From Fodinibius sediminis (GTDB lineage Bacteria > Bacteroidota > Rhodothermia > Balneolales > Balneolaceae): a stretch of DNA of 64,000 bases. This document shows positions 46,641-55,627 of this stretch, one piece after another. The position numbers were made by a program, and so were the translations under genes. Below the pieces are notes generated by a model, which was not told the origin of the DNA, did not search any database, and worked only from the letters and a program-made list of their open reading frames with translations. The stretch spans positions 186,001 through 250,000 of the forward strand of contig NZ_FXTH01000002.1 in assembly GCF_900182555.1 (NCBI RefSeq), given 5' to 3'. How positions within the stretch are numbered: the first letter of the stretch is position 1; every line of letters begins with the position of its first letter.

Positions 46641-47489
46641 ATGGCAACATACCTTCATCAGTCAATACGATCGATAACCCGCAACATATGCCTTGCAGGG
46701 ATTTTACTCATATATACCCTACCGCTGAGTGCACAGGACCTGGATGTGCCTTACGTACCCACCCCGAACGAGGTGGTGGAAAAAATGCTTGATCTTGCCG
46801 AGGTCCAGTCTGATGACTATGTAATAGACCTGGGATCCGGCGATGGACGTATTGTTATTGCAGCAGCCAAGCGTGGAGCCTCCGGCCATGGAATCGACCT
46901 GGACCCCAAACGTATTGCGGAGGCGCGGAAAAATGCAACCATGGCTGAGGTAGATGACAAAGTCATGTTCAAACAGCAGGATATCTTTGAAACCGACTTT
47001 CGGGAGGCCTCCGTCATAACGATGTACCTGCTTCCTTCAGTCAATAAAAAGCTGCGTCCCCGCCTCCTCGATGAGCTGCGTCCCGGCACTCGCCTGGTGT
47101 CGCACAGCTTCGATATGGGCGATTGGGAACCCGACCAGGAAGTAACGCTTTCATCAGAAAGCAGCAACCGAACGCACAGCATTTTTTACTGGGTCGTCCC
47201 GGCCAAAGTGGATGGGAGCTGGCAGTGGTCGGCCGAGAACACCACCTTCAATATGAACATCGATCAAAAATATCAAGAGATCATCGTATCCCTGAAGGAT
47301 GAAAACGGGACTTCCTACGATATTCAGGATAAGAAGCTCGAAGGAGAACGTATCACGTTCCAGGCTCTCAACGGCAACGAACGCTTTGTATACAGCGGGC
47401 GCATAAGCGGTGATAACATCGAGGGAACGATGCAACATCATTCCACCAACGACAAAACCGTCTCTGACTGGTCTGCTACGCGGCAGTAG
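46641..47489 (+). CDS. exported SAM-dependent methyltransferase-like protein
   Basis: A 282-residue protein. ATG 46641 has AGGTGA five bases upstream. Residues 1-35 look like a Sec signal peptide (basic start, hydrophobic ICLAGILLIYTLPLS, cleavage after LSA in LSAQDL). A class I methyltransferase fold follows: VIDLGSGDGRIVIAAAKRG (motif I), HGIDLDPKRI (motif II acidic residue) and ITMYLLPSVNKKL. A beta-rich C-terminal domain (190-280) closes it. Export would place a SAM-fold protein where SAM is not known to be abundant, so substrate and cofactor use are unclear. Confidence 0.8.
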   Translation: MATYLHQSIRSITRNICLAGILLIYTLPLSAQDLDVPYVPTPNEVVEKMLDLAEVQSDDYVIDLGSGDGRIVIAAAKRGASGHGIDLDPKRIAEARKNATMAEVDDKVMFKQQDIFETDFREASVITMYLLPSVNKKLRPRLLDELRPGTRLVSHSFDMGDWEPDQEVTLSSESSNRTHSIFYWVVPAKVDGSWQWSAENTTFNMNIDQKYQEIIVSLKDENGTSYDIQDKKLEGERITFQALNGNERFVYSGRISGDNIEGTMQHHSTNDKTVSDWSATRQ

Positions 47490-47522
47490 CCTCCAGCCAC
47501 AGCAAATTTAACAGCCTTATAT

Positions 47523-48845
47523 ATGCAAGACAGCGACCCGGGACAGCCGAGGCAGATCTTCAATAATCTGAGTGCGGCTGCAGTCGTTATCGGCATTGTT
47601 GTGGGCATCGGCATATTCCGCCTGCCCTCCATGGTTGCCCAGAATGCATCCTCTGAGTTGCATTACCTCGGGTTCTGGCTTGCCGGGGGTATTATCTCGA
47701 TACTCGGGGCCCTCTGTTATGCCGAGCTGGCTTCCGCCAAACCGGACGCCGGAGGGGAGTATCATTTCCTGACCGAGGCGTATGGCCCGGCCATGGGATT
47801 TCTCTTTTCATGGGGACGAATGTCGGTCATTCAAACCGGCTCTATCGCTCTTGCCGCCTTCATCCTGGGCGACTATGCGGCCACTATATATTCCCTCGGG
47901 CCACAGAGTTCCGCTATCTATGCAGCTATTACGGTTATCACCCTGACCGGGCTCAACATCTGGGGTACCCAGCCATCCAAGAATGTCCAAAACCTACTGT
48001 CGTCACTTATCGTCATCGTTCTTCTTGCAGCGGGTATCTCCGGGCTGATCGAAGAGCCGATGGCCTGGGGCAACAGCAACTCGGGAGGTGTCAACACCTC
48101 GGCCGGTGCCGCTATGATCTTTGTCCTGCTGACCTACGGGGGATGGAATGAGGGCGTATATCTTTCTGCTGAGCTCAAGGAGGTACGCCAAAACATCAGC
48201 CGGGTACTGCTCCTGGCCCTCGCGACCATCACTGTTTTATACCTGCTCATTAACGTCGCCTACGTGCAGGTACTGGGAATGGAGACCCTTCGAAATTCTG
48301 CCACCATCGGCGTCACACTCAGTGACCGCATCGTGGGTTCGGGCGGAGCCTACATAATGGCACTCTTTGTCATCATCTCAGCCTTGTCTACTGCCAATGC
48401 AACCATTATTACCGGAGCCCGAACCAACTACGCACAGGGGCGCGATTTCCCTCTTCTTGGATTTCTGGGTCGATGGAATACAACAGCCAACGCTCCCGTT
48501 AATGCCCTCCTGTTACAGGGCGGAATTGCCCTGGCCCTGGTGGGGCTGGGAAGCTTTACCCAGGAAGCCGTCTCTACCATGGTGGATTATACTGCACCCG
48601 TATTCTGGTTTTTTATCCTTCTCACCACGGCCTCCCTGTTCATTTTCCGTCAGCGGACGGATGCCAGCTACAACCCGGGTTTTCATGTACCTTTCTACCC
48701 CCTGACCCCCATCCTCTTTATGCTTGTCTGCCTCTATCTTCTCTATTCAAGCGTAGTTTTTACCGGCGCCGGGGCCCTCATCGGCATTGGAATACTGCTG
48801 CTCGGATTGCCGGTTTATGCCCTGGCCAGGAAGAGAACAGCATAG
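47523..48845 (+). CDS. APC-family amino-acid permease
   Basis: A 440-residue integral membrane transporter with about 12 hydrophobic segments. The first-helix motif is VVIGIVVGIGIFRLPSMVA (the GxG(I/V) unwound substrate site), followed by GALCYAELASAKPDAGGEYHF-like residues (LCYAELASAKPDAGGEY), the family consensus in helix 2. TYGGWNEGVYLSAELKEVR is typical of the LAT/YveA-like branch. Substrate cannot be assigned. It follows the exported methyltransferase by 33 bases, possibly the same transcript. Confidence 0.92.
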   Translation: MQDSDPGQPRQIFNNLSAAAVVIGIVVGIGIFRLPSMVAQNASSELHYLGFWLAGGIISILGALCYAELASAKPDAGGEYHFLTEAYGPAMGFLFSWGRMSVIQTGSIALAAFILGDYAATIYSLGPQSSAIYAAITVITLTGLNIWGTQPSKNVQNLLSSLIVIVLLAAGISGLIEEPMAWGNSNSGGVNTSAGAAMIFVLLTYGGWNEGVYLSAELKEVRQNISRVLLLALATITVLYLLINVAYVQVLGMETLRNSATIGVTLSDRIVGSGGAYIMALFVIISALSTANATIITGARTNYAQGRDFPLLGFLGRWNTTANAPVNALLLQGGIALALVGLGSFTQEAVSTMVDYTAPVFWFFILLTTASLFIFRQRTDASYNPGFHVPFYPLTPILFMLVCLYLLYSSVVFTGAGALIGIGILLLGLPVYALARKRTA

Positions 48846-49048
48846 CGAGCAGCTATGTTATTACCGGATCGACCGAATTTCATGATTCTTCATTAGCAAC
48901 TCCCCTCCTAAAACTGTATTTTTTGCAACCTTGGTTGTCCATTTATTTTTGAATTATATGGCTGCATTTTAAGAATGGCCCCCGGTATCGGCAGCAACGC
49001 ATTCGTCAGTTATGGTCAGCTAAGATCACCAGAAAGTTTAACCTAAAA

Positions 49049-50380
49049 TTGGATATTGCATTGGATACTGAAGCATCTGCTCGTTCTGTCAGCGTAGAAA
49101 TATTAATTGATTTTGATGAAAATAATGTCCTGGATTATTCAGCTGCCAATCAGCTTGATGCACGAGGCCGTGCTGAAGTACGTGAATATGTGCAAAACAT
49201 TCTCAGACGCCGCTCCTACCTCGATTTCCTGATCGATGAGTTTTCAAATGTCAAAATCGTGGAGATGAAGTCCAGTTTAAAAAATATTCTCCGGCTGGGC
49301 ATCTATGATATGATTTTCATGGACAGCACTCCCGATTATGCGGCCATTAATGAGTCTGTTGAAATTGCCAAGCTTAAACTTGGCTCCCGTACAGGTGATC
49401 TTACCAATGCCATCATGCGCAACCTGCAGCGCGATATCAATAATCTGCCCAAGCCATCTTTTGAAGATCGCACCAAGCTGGTGGCCACCACATTTTCACA
49501 TCCGGAATGGCTGGTGAAGCGATGGACGAAGCGTTTTGGCGAACGCGAAGCTTTTCAGCTGATGCAGGCCAACAACCAGCGCCCCAATTATTACATACGA
49601 GCAAATAATCTGCGTACCAAGACCAAAAACTTCCGCCTCCGCATGACCAAGCATGGTATCACTTTTACGGAGAGCGACTGGCTGCCCGGATATTTCCAGG
49701 TAGACAGTGTGGCTCCCTTTATCAGCAAAGGCTGGCTAGACAAGGGCTTTTGCCAGGTTCAGGATATTGCTGCCGGCTTTGCTCCCTTCCTGCTCCACCC
49801 CCAGCCGGGCGAAAACATTTATGACCTCTGTGCCGCACCGGGCACAAAAAGTATCTTGATGGCTGACCTTATGAACGCCGAAGGCAGTATCCTGGCCGTC
49901 GACATCTCTTCTGAGCGACTGGACAAGCTGGCTGAAAGTGCCCTCTCCTACCATGCGGAAAATATCCGGGTACGTCGTGCCGACGTAACGGAACTAACGC
50001 TGGAAGAGGCCGACGGCGTGCTTCTGGACGCTCCATGTACCGGAACCGGCGTGCTAAGCAAACGGGCCGACCTTCGCTGGCGTCGAGACGAGGAAAGCCT
50101 AAAGAATGCTGTCGAACTGCAGAAAAAGCTTCTGGATTCGGCTGCCAGGATGGTCAAGAAAGGAGGACGCCTGGTCTACAGTACCTGCTCACTGGAAGAA
50201 GAAGAGAATATGGATCAGGTTATGAACTTCCTTGACCGGCATGAGAATTTCGAGCTTCAGACAGTAGAGGGATATGTGCCTGACGAAGTCATGGTGGATG
50301 GCGGATTTGGCTACCAGACCTTCCCCCACAAACATCAGTGCGATGGTCATTTTGGGGTGTTATTGAAAAGAGTAAACTAA
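49049..50380 (+). CDS. rsmB: 16S rRNA (cytosine-967-C5) methyltransferase
   Basis: 443 residues. The N-terminal NusB-like RNA-binding domain (1-135) is followed by an RsmB/NOL1-type methyltransferase. SAM motif I is YDLCAAPGTKSILMADLM, motif IV has the releasing Cys in LLDAPCTGTGVLSKRADLRW, and motif VI the nucleophile in YSTCSLEEEENMDQV. No ATG precedes the domain. TTG at 49049 or 49061 must be the start. Confidence 0.93.
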   Translation: MDIALDTEASARSVSVEILIDFDENNVLDYSAANQLDARGRAEVREYVQNILRRRSYLDFLIDEFSNVKIVEMKSSLKNILRLGIYDMIFMDSTPDYAAINESVEIAKLKLGSRTGDLTNAIMRNLQRDINNLPKPSFEDRTKLVATTFSHPEWLVKRWTKRFGEREAFQLMQANNQRPNYYIRANNLRTKTKNFRLRMTKHGITFTESDWLPGYFQVDSVAPFISKGWLDKGFCQVQDIAAGFAPFLLHPQPGENIYDLCAAPGTKSILMADLMNAEGSILAVDISSERLDKLAESALSYHAENIRVRRADVTELTLEEADGVLLDAPCTGTGVLSKRADLRWRRDEESLKNAVELQKKLLDSAARMVKKGGRLVYSTCSLEEEENMDQVMNFLDRHENFELQTVEGYVPDEVMVDGGFGYQTFPHKHQCDGHFGVLLKRVN

Positions 50381-50404
50381 CCCTCTTTGTCATTGGTAAT
50401 CTAG

Positions 50405-50446
50405 CAGCTCGAACATCGTGGCCCGGCGCCCGTCCTGTTCGAGCTG
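50405..50446 (+). repeat. 11-bp perfect inverted repeat upstream of valS
   Basis: CAGCTCGAACA (50405-50415) and TGTTCGAGCTG (50436-50446) flank a GC-rich 20-base loop, 110 bases before the valS start. No T-run follows, so it is not a plain terminator. It may be a leader hairpin or protein site. Confidence 0.6.
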
Positions 50447-50558
50447 TACCATCTTATAAGAAGAGCGATTTCATAAATCACTCAACATCTTCTCTCCTTT
50501 TTCTTATCTTCCTTTTCTAAAATCGAAACCTGTTTAACACCTAACATATTTCCTCATT

Positions 50559-53252
50559 TTGAGTACTTCAGTATCCCAAACAAGCATTCCAAAGCATTTT
50601 GATCCCGCCAGCGTTGAAGAGAAATGGTATCGTTTCTGGGAGGAAAACGGTTTTTTTCATTCCGAACCTGATGACAGAGAATCCTATACCGTCGTGATTC
50701 CACCGCCCAACGTCACGGGAGTGCTTCATATGGGACACATGCTCAACAATACCATTCAGGACGTGCTGGTTCGTCGTGCACGCATGCTCGGGAAGAATGC
50801 CTGCTGGGTGCCCGGAACCGACCACGCCTCCATTGCCACGGAGGCCAAAGTGGTGCAGAAGCTACGGAAAGAAGGCATCACCAAAGCGGATCTCACGCGT
50901 GAAGAGTTTCTGGAGCACGCCTGGGAGTGGACCGATGAGCACGGCGGAATCATCCTGCAGCAGCTTCGGAAATTAGGGGCCTCTTGCGACTGGGAGCGTA
51001 CCCGTTTTACCCTGGAGGATGACCTCTATGAGTCTGTTATTGACTGTTTTATCGAACTCTACGACCGGGGGTATATCTACCGCGGCAAGCGTATGATCAA
51101 CTGGGATCCTGAAGCACAAACAGCCCTCTCCGATGAAGAAGTGATCCACCGGGAAGAACAGTCAAAGCTGTACCATGTACGTTATAGAATTAAGAACAGC
51201 GCGGAGTGGGTTACCATTGCTACCACGCGTCCCGAGACCATTCTGGCGGATACGGCCGTCTGTGTTCATCCCGAGGATGAACGCTACCAAAACCTCATAG
51301 GCAAGACCGCCATCATCCCCATTGTAGAGCGGGAGGTGCCTGTCATTGCGGATGAGTATGTGGACATGGAATATGGAACGGGCTGCCTGAAAATCACACC
51401 GGCTCACGACGAAAATGACTATCAGATCGGGCAGAAGCACGATCTTGAAATTATTGACATGCTGAATCCTGACGGCACTTTGAGTGAGGCGGCAGAACAC
51501 TATATCGGCAGCGACCGGTTTGAGGCACGGCAGCGGATCATCGATGAACTTGAAGAACGGGAACAGCTGGTTGACACAGAAAAGATAAACAACAAAATAG
51601 GTTATTCAGAGCGAACGGATGCGGTCATCGAACCCCGCCTGTCACTTCAGTGGTTTTGCAGGATGGACGAACTCTCCAGGCCGGCTCATGAGAATGTAAT
51701 GAACGACAACATCCAGTTCCACCCGGCAAAGTTTAAAAACTCATACAACCACTGGATGGAAAACATCCGGGACTGGTGCATTTCAAGACAGCTGTGGTGG
51801 GGACAGCGCATTCCAGCCTGGTACTACGGCCACGGAAAGGATGATTATGTTATTGCCAAAACCGAAAATGAAGCGCTCGAGAAAGCCCGGGAAAAATCTG
51901 GCACTCCCTCCCTGGGCCGCGACGATATCCGCCAGGATGAGGATGTACTCGACACCTGGTTTTCCTCCTGGCTGTGGCCCATAACAGTCTTTGATGGTAT
52001 CAAGGATCCCGACAACGAAGAGATCAACTACTACTACCCTACCGATGATTTGGTAACAGCCCCCGAGATTATGTTTTTCTGGGTGGCCCGCATGATCATC
52101 GCCGGCTATGAATTCCGCAATGAAAAACCATTCAGTAACGTTTACTATACAGGCATTGTCCGTGACAGCCAGCGGCGGAAAATGTCAAAGTCACTGGGAA
52201 ACTCCCCGGACCCCATCAAGCTGATGGAACAATACGGGGCGGACGGAGTGCGGGCAGGCATGCTTTTTTCCTCTCCCGCAGGCAATGACTTACTCTTTGA
52301 GGAACAGCTCTGTGAACAGGGCCGGAATTTTGCCAACAAGATCTGGAATGCTTTTCGCTTCCTTTCCATGAATAAAAAGGAAGAGACAGACTACAGTCCC
52401 GAGCTCCGTATTGATGAGTCGAACCTTGTTGACCGGTGGATGTTCTCCCGGCTGCACGAAACCATTGATGCCATCAATAACGATATGGAGTCGTTTCGCA
52501 TCAATGAAGCACTGCATAAAATTTATTCACTGATCTGGGACGACTTCTGCGACTGGTATATTGAGCTTATCAAGGCGGATGAGCGGGGCGCTAAAATTCC
52601 CGCAGACCGGCTGGCAAGGGGACTGAACTTCTTCGAGCAGCTTATGAAACTGCTTCATCCTTTTATGCCGTTTATAACCGAGGAGATATGGCAGCATATT
52701 CGTCCCAGAGAAACCGGGGAAGCAATGATCGTTGCCTCCTGGCCGCAATTTGATAGCACTGCGGTATCAGAAGATGACCAGGCCCTCTTCGGCACTATCC
52801 AGCGGATCATTTCCGCTGTACGGAATATCCGCGCTGAATTCAAAATGAGTCCCAACGATGAGATTGAGCTGCTAATCAACGCTAAAGATAAACAGACGGA
52901 AGAGGCATTCCGCCAAAATAGCTGGATCTTTGAGAAACTGCAGACTATCGCACGTTTCGAGGTGAAAGCGGGCTTGAGCAAACCCGGCACCTCCGCTTCA
53001 GCCGTGGTAGAAGGTTCTGAAATTTTTGTGCCTCTTGAAGGCTTCGTGGATATCGAGAAAGAACGGGAACGCATCCAAAAGGAAATTAACCGGCTGGAAG
53101 GCTTCTTGAAATCAGTTGAAGGAAAGCTCAGCAACGAGGGTTTTATCAATAATGCCCCCGAGGCGGTGGTTCAGCGCGAACAGAACAAGAAACAGGATAC
53201 AGAGACAAACCTTGAAAAGCTGCGCGGTATTCTATCAGAACTCACCGCATAG
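50559..53252 (+). CDS. valS: valyl-tRNA synthetase
   Basis: Charges tRNA-Val. 897 residues, class I synthetase. The HIGH motif is VLHMGHMLNNTIQD, the editing (CP1) domain has ATTRPETILADTAVCVHP, and the KMSKS loop is RKMSKSLGNSPDP. An anticodon-binding domain and a C-terminal coiled coil (about 825-895) typical of ValRS follow. TTG start at 50559, because no ATG precedes the conserved HFDPASVEEKWYRFWEENGF region. Confidence 0.98.
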   Translation: MSTSVSQTSIPKHFDPASVEEKWYRFWEENGFFHSEPDDRESYTVVIPPPNVTGVLHMGHMLNNTIQDVLVRRARMLGKNACWVPGTDHASIATEAKVVQKLRKEGITKADLTREEFLEHAWEWTDEHGGIILQQLRKLGASCDWERTRFTLEDDLYESVIDCFIELYDRGYIYRGKRMINWDPEAQTALSDEEVIHREEQSKLYHVRYRIKNSAEWVTIATTRPETILADTAVCVHPEDERYQNLIGKTAIIPIVEREVPVIADEYVDMEYGTGCLKITPAHDENDYQIGQKHDLEIIDMLNPDGTLSEAAEHYIGSDRFEARQRIIDELEEREQLVDTEKINNKIGYSERTDAVIEPRLSLQWFCRMDELSRPAHENVMNDNIQFHPAKFKNSYNHWMENIRDWCISRQLWWGQRIPAWYYGHGKDDYVIAKTENEALEKAREKSGTPSLGRDDIRQDEDVLDTWFSSWLWPITVFDGIKDPDNEEINYYYPTDDLVTAPEIMFFWVARMIIAGYEFRNEKPFSNVYYTGIVRDSQRRKMSKSLGNSPDPIKLMEQYGADGVRAGMLFSSPAGNDLLFEEQLCEQGRNFANKIWNAFRFLSMNKKEETDYSPELRIDESNLVDRWMFSRLHETIDAINNDMESFRINEALHKIYSLIWDDFCDWYIELIKADERGAKIPADRLARGLNFFEQLMKLLHPFMPFITEEIWQHIRPRETGEAMIVASWPQFDSTAVSEDDQALFGTIQRIISAVRNIRAEFKMSPNDEIELLINAKDKQTEEAFRQNSWIFEKLQTIARFEVKAGLSKPGTSASAVVEGSEIFVPLEGFVDIEKERERIQKEINRLEGFLKSVEGKLSNEGFINNAPEAVVQREQNKKQDTETNLEKLRGILSELTA

Positions 53253-53341
53253 CATAGGGCGGGGCGGCGAATACCGCATCTCCCGCTCGGGAAGCTGCCC
53301 TCTGTTTGATTCACATATAAAAATATTTTTACAGTTAGCAT

Positions 53342-55609
53342 ATGCCTCGAGAACCCGAATTTATTCACGACCTGAATGATGAACAGCAACGTGCCGTTCG
53401 GCATACTAATGGTCCCCTGTTAATTGTTGCCGGGGCCGGAAGTGGAAAAACACGGGTATTAACCTACCGTATTGCCTACCTCATTCAACAGCAGAAGGCC
53501 TCCCCCAACGAGATCCTGGCCTTGACGTTTACCAACAAGGCAGCCAAGGAGATGAAAGAACGCATCAAGCAGCTCATTGGCGATGAAGCCCGGCGCCTCT
53601 GGATGGGAACATTCCACTCCGTCTTTTCCAAGATACTGCGTTTTGAGGCTGAAAAAATCGGCTTTACCTCTAATTATTCCATTTACGATACGGATGATTC
53701 CAAAAATGCCATCAAGCAGCTGCTGCGGGAAAATAACTATGACCCGAAGGAGATCCGCCCGCGAACCATTCAGCGCCTGATCAGCGATGCCAAGAATGAG
53801 CTGATCCACCCGGACCATTACCAGGAGAAATTTGTTCACAGCACCCTGGATGACATCACGGCAAAAATCTACGGACAATATGTTGAGCGGCTGAAGCATA
53901 ACAATGCCATGGATTTTGATGACCTGCTCATCAAACCCATCGAACTGTTTCAAAAGCATGAAGAGGTCCTTGAAAAGTACCAGGATCGGTTCAAGTATAT
54001 CCTGATTGATGAGTACCAGGATACCAATCACGCGCAGTACAAGGTAACCAACATGCTTGCAAGTAAATACCAGAATCTGTGTGTTGTGGGCGATGACGCC
54101 CAGAGTATCTATTCGTTCCGCGGAGCCGATATCCGCAATATTCTTGATTTTAAAAATGATTATGAAGATGCCGTAGAGATCCCGCTCGAACAAAACTACC
54201 GTTCTACCAAGGCTATTTTGAAAGCTGCGGACTCTATCATCAAGCGGAACAAAAGTCAGCTTGACAAAACGCTCTGGACCGACAACGACATGGGTGATAC
54301 CATCACCATGCTCGACAACTATGACGAGCGTGACGAGGCCAACCGGGTGGCCAACTATATCAAGGAACTGAAGGCCCGCAAGGGATATGATTACAACGAC
54401 TTCGCCGTTCTGTATCGAACAAACTACCAGAGTCGCGTCTACGAGGAGACTTTTCGCCGCAAAGGAGTTCCCTACCAGCTGGTGGGCGGACTTTCGTTCT
54501 ATCAACGCAAGGAAATCAAGGATATCCTGGCGTATTTGACGCTTCTCATCAATCCGGACGACGACACCAATCTCGTCCGCATCATCAATGAGCCCTCGAG
54601 GGGGATTGGCAACAAGTCGCTGCATGATCTCATGGCCCAGGCTCGGGCTAAAAATCAGTCGCTGTGGCGCATCCTGGAAAATGTGGAAGCCATAGACCTC
54701 TACAAGCCCGCTGAAAACAGCGTTAAGAAGTTTGTGTCGATGATCAACGAGCTGAAACGGGATATGGAGAACGGAAAACGGCTCGTGGATATCACGAAAA
54801 AACTGTTGGAAAAGTCGGGATACATGAAAGCGCTGGTCGAGGAAAATTCCCCCAAGTCGATGTCGCGCCGTGAAAACATCCTGGAGCTTGAAAACGCGAT
54901 CTCCTATTTCGAAAAAAATAATACCAATCCATCGCTGAGCTCTTTTCTTCAGGAGATCAGTCTCATTACCGATACTGACAAATACGATGAAGATAAGCCA
55001 GCCGTAACCATGATGACGGTGCATGCAGCCAAAGGACTGGAGTTTCCGGCCGTCTTTGTGGTAGGGTTGGAAGAGGAACTTTTCCCCGTCGGGAGTAGGG
55101 ATAATGAAGAGGTCAATATTGAGGAGGAGCGCCGTCTCTTTTATGTGGCCATTACACGGGCCGAGGAAGTGCTCTTTTTCAGTCACTGCCGCAGCCGTTA
55201 CAAATACGGGGAAGAACAGCGGAAGCGTCGCTCACGTTTTTTGGACGAGGTGAGTCCCGATGTTGTACGGACTGAAACAGGCGCCTCCATTAAGCAGAAT
55301 AAGAAGAAGCTGGGCCAGAGCAATCAAACCAATCACAACTCTTCAGGCACCACGATAGAGTACGACTGGAAAAAACCTCTTTACCAGAAAAACAACCGGT
55401 CTTCGAACAATACTCAAATTCACTACGACAATCCCGATGAAGATCCGTTCCAGGTAGGAGCTAAAGTGGAACATAATATTTTCGGTCCCGGTAAAATAAT
55501 TAGCCGGAGTGGGCAAGGTGAACGCACCAAAGTCGTTATCTATTTTACAGAGCGGAAGCAGCGCAAAACCCTGATGCTGCGGGTAGCCAAACTCCGTGTA
55601 GTCGGTTAG
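53342..55609 (+). CDS. UvrD/PcrA-type DNA helicase
   Basis: A superfamily 1A 3'-5' helicase of 755 residues. Q-motif and Walker A are LNDEQQRAVRHTNGPLLIVAGAGSGKT in two adjoining blocks, then AKEMKERI, motif II in ILIDEYQDTNHAQY, motif III VVGDDAQSIYSFRGAD, motif IV EQNYRSTKAIL and motif V MTVHAAKGLEFPAVFV. Motif VI is LFYVAITRAEEVLFF. The Tudor-like C-terminal end (VEHNIFGPGKIISRSG) favours PcrA over Rep. It probably acts in repair and clearing RNA polymerase or replication blocks. Confidence 0.95.
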   Translation: MPREPEFIHDLNDEQQRAVRHTNGPLLIVAGAGSGKTRVLTYRIAYLIQQQKASPNEILALTFTNKAAKEMKERIKQLIGDEARRLWMGTFHSVFSKILRFEAEKIGFTSNYSIYDTDDSKNAIKQLLRENNYDPKEIRPRTIQRLISDAKNELIHPDHYQEKFVHSTLDDITAKIYGQYVERLKHNNAMDFDDLLIKPIELFQKHEEVLEKYQDRFKYILIDEYQDTNHAQYKVTNMLASKYQNLCVVGDDAQSIYSFRGADIRNILDFKNDYEDAVEIPLEQNYRSTKAILKAADSIIKRNKSQLDKTLWTDNDMGDTITMLDNYDERDEANRVANYIKELKARKGYDYNDFAVLYRTNYQSRVYEETFRRKGVPYQLVGGLSFYQRKEIKDILAYLTLLINPDDDTNLVRIINEPSRGIGNKSLHDLMAQARAKNQSLWRILENVEAIDLYKPAENSVKKFVSMINELKRDMENGKRLVDITKKLLEKSGYMKALVEENSPKSMSRRENILELENAISYFEKNNTNPSLSSFLQEISLITDTDKYDEDKPAVTMMTVHAAKGLEFPAVFVVGLEEELFPVGSRDNEEVNIEEERRLFYVAITRAEEVLFFSHCRSRYKYGEEQRKRRSRFLDEVSPDVVRTETGASIKQNKKKLGQSNQTNHNSSGTTIEYDWKKPLYQKNNRSSNNTQIHYDNPDEDPFQVGAKVEHNIFGPGKIISRSGQGERTKVVIYFTERKQRKTLMLRVAKLRVVG

Positions 55610-55627
55610 TATAAAACAGATCATCCA

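Noticed and set aside
53459-55186. 575-codon minus-strand frame opposite the helicase gene
   Set aside because: The plus strand encodes a full set of helicase motifs. The antisense frame has no known domain and reflects codon bias.
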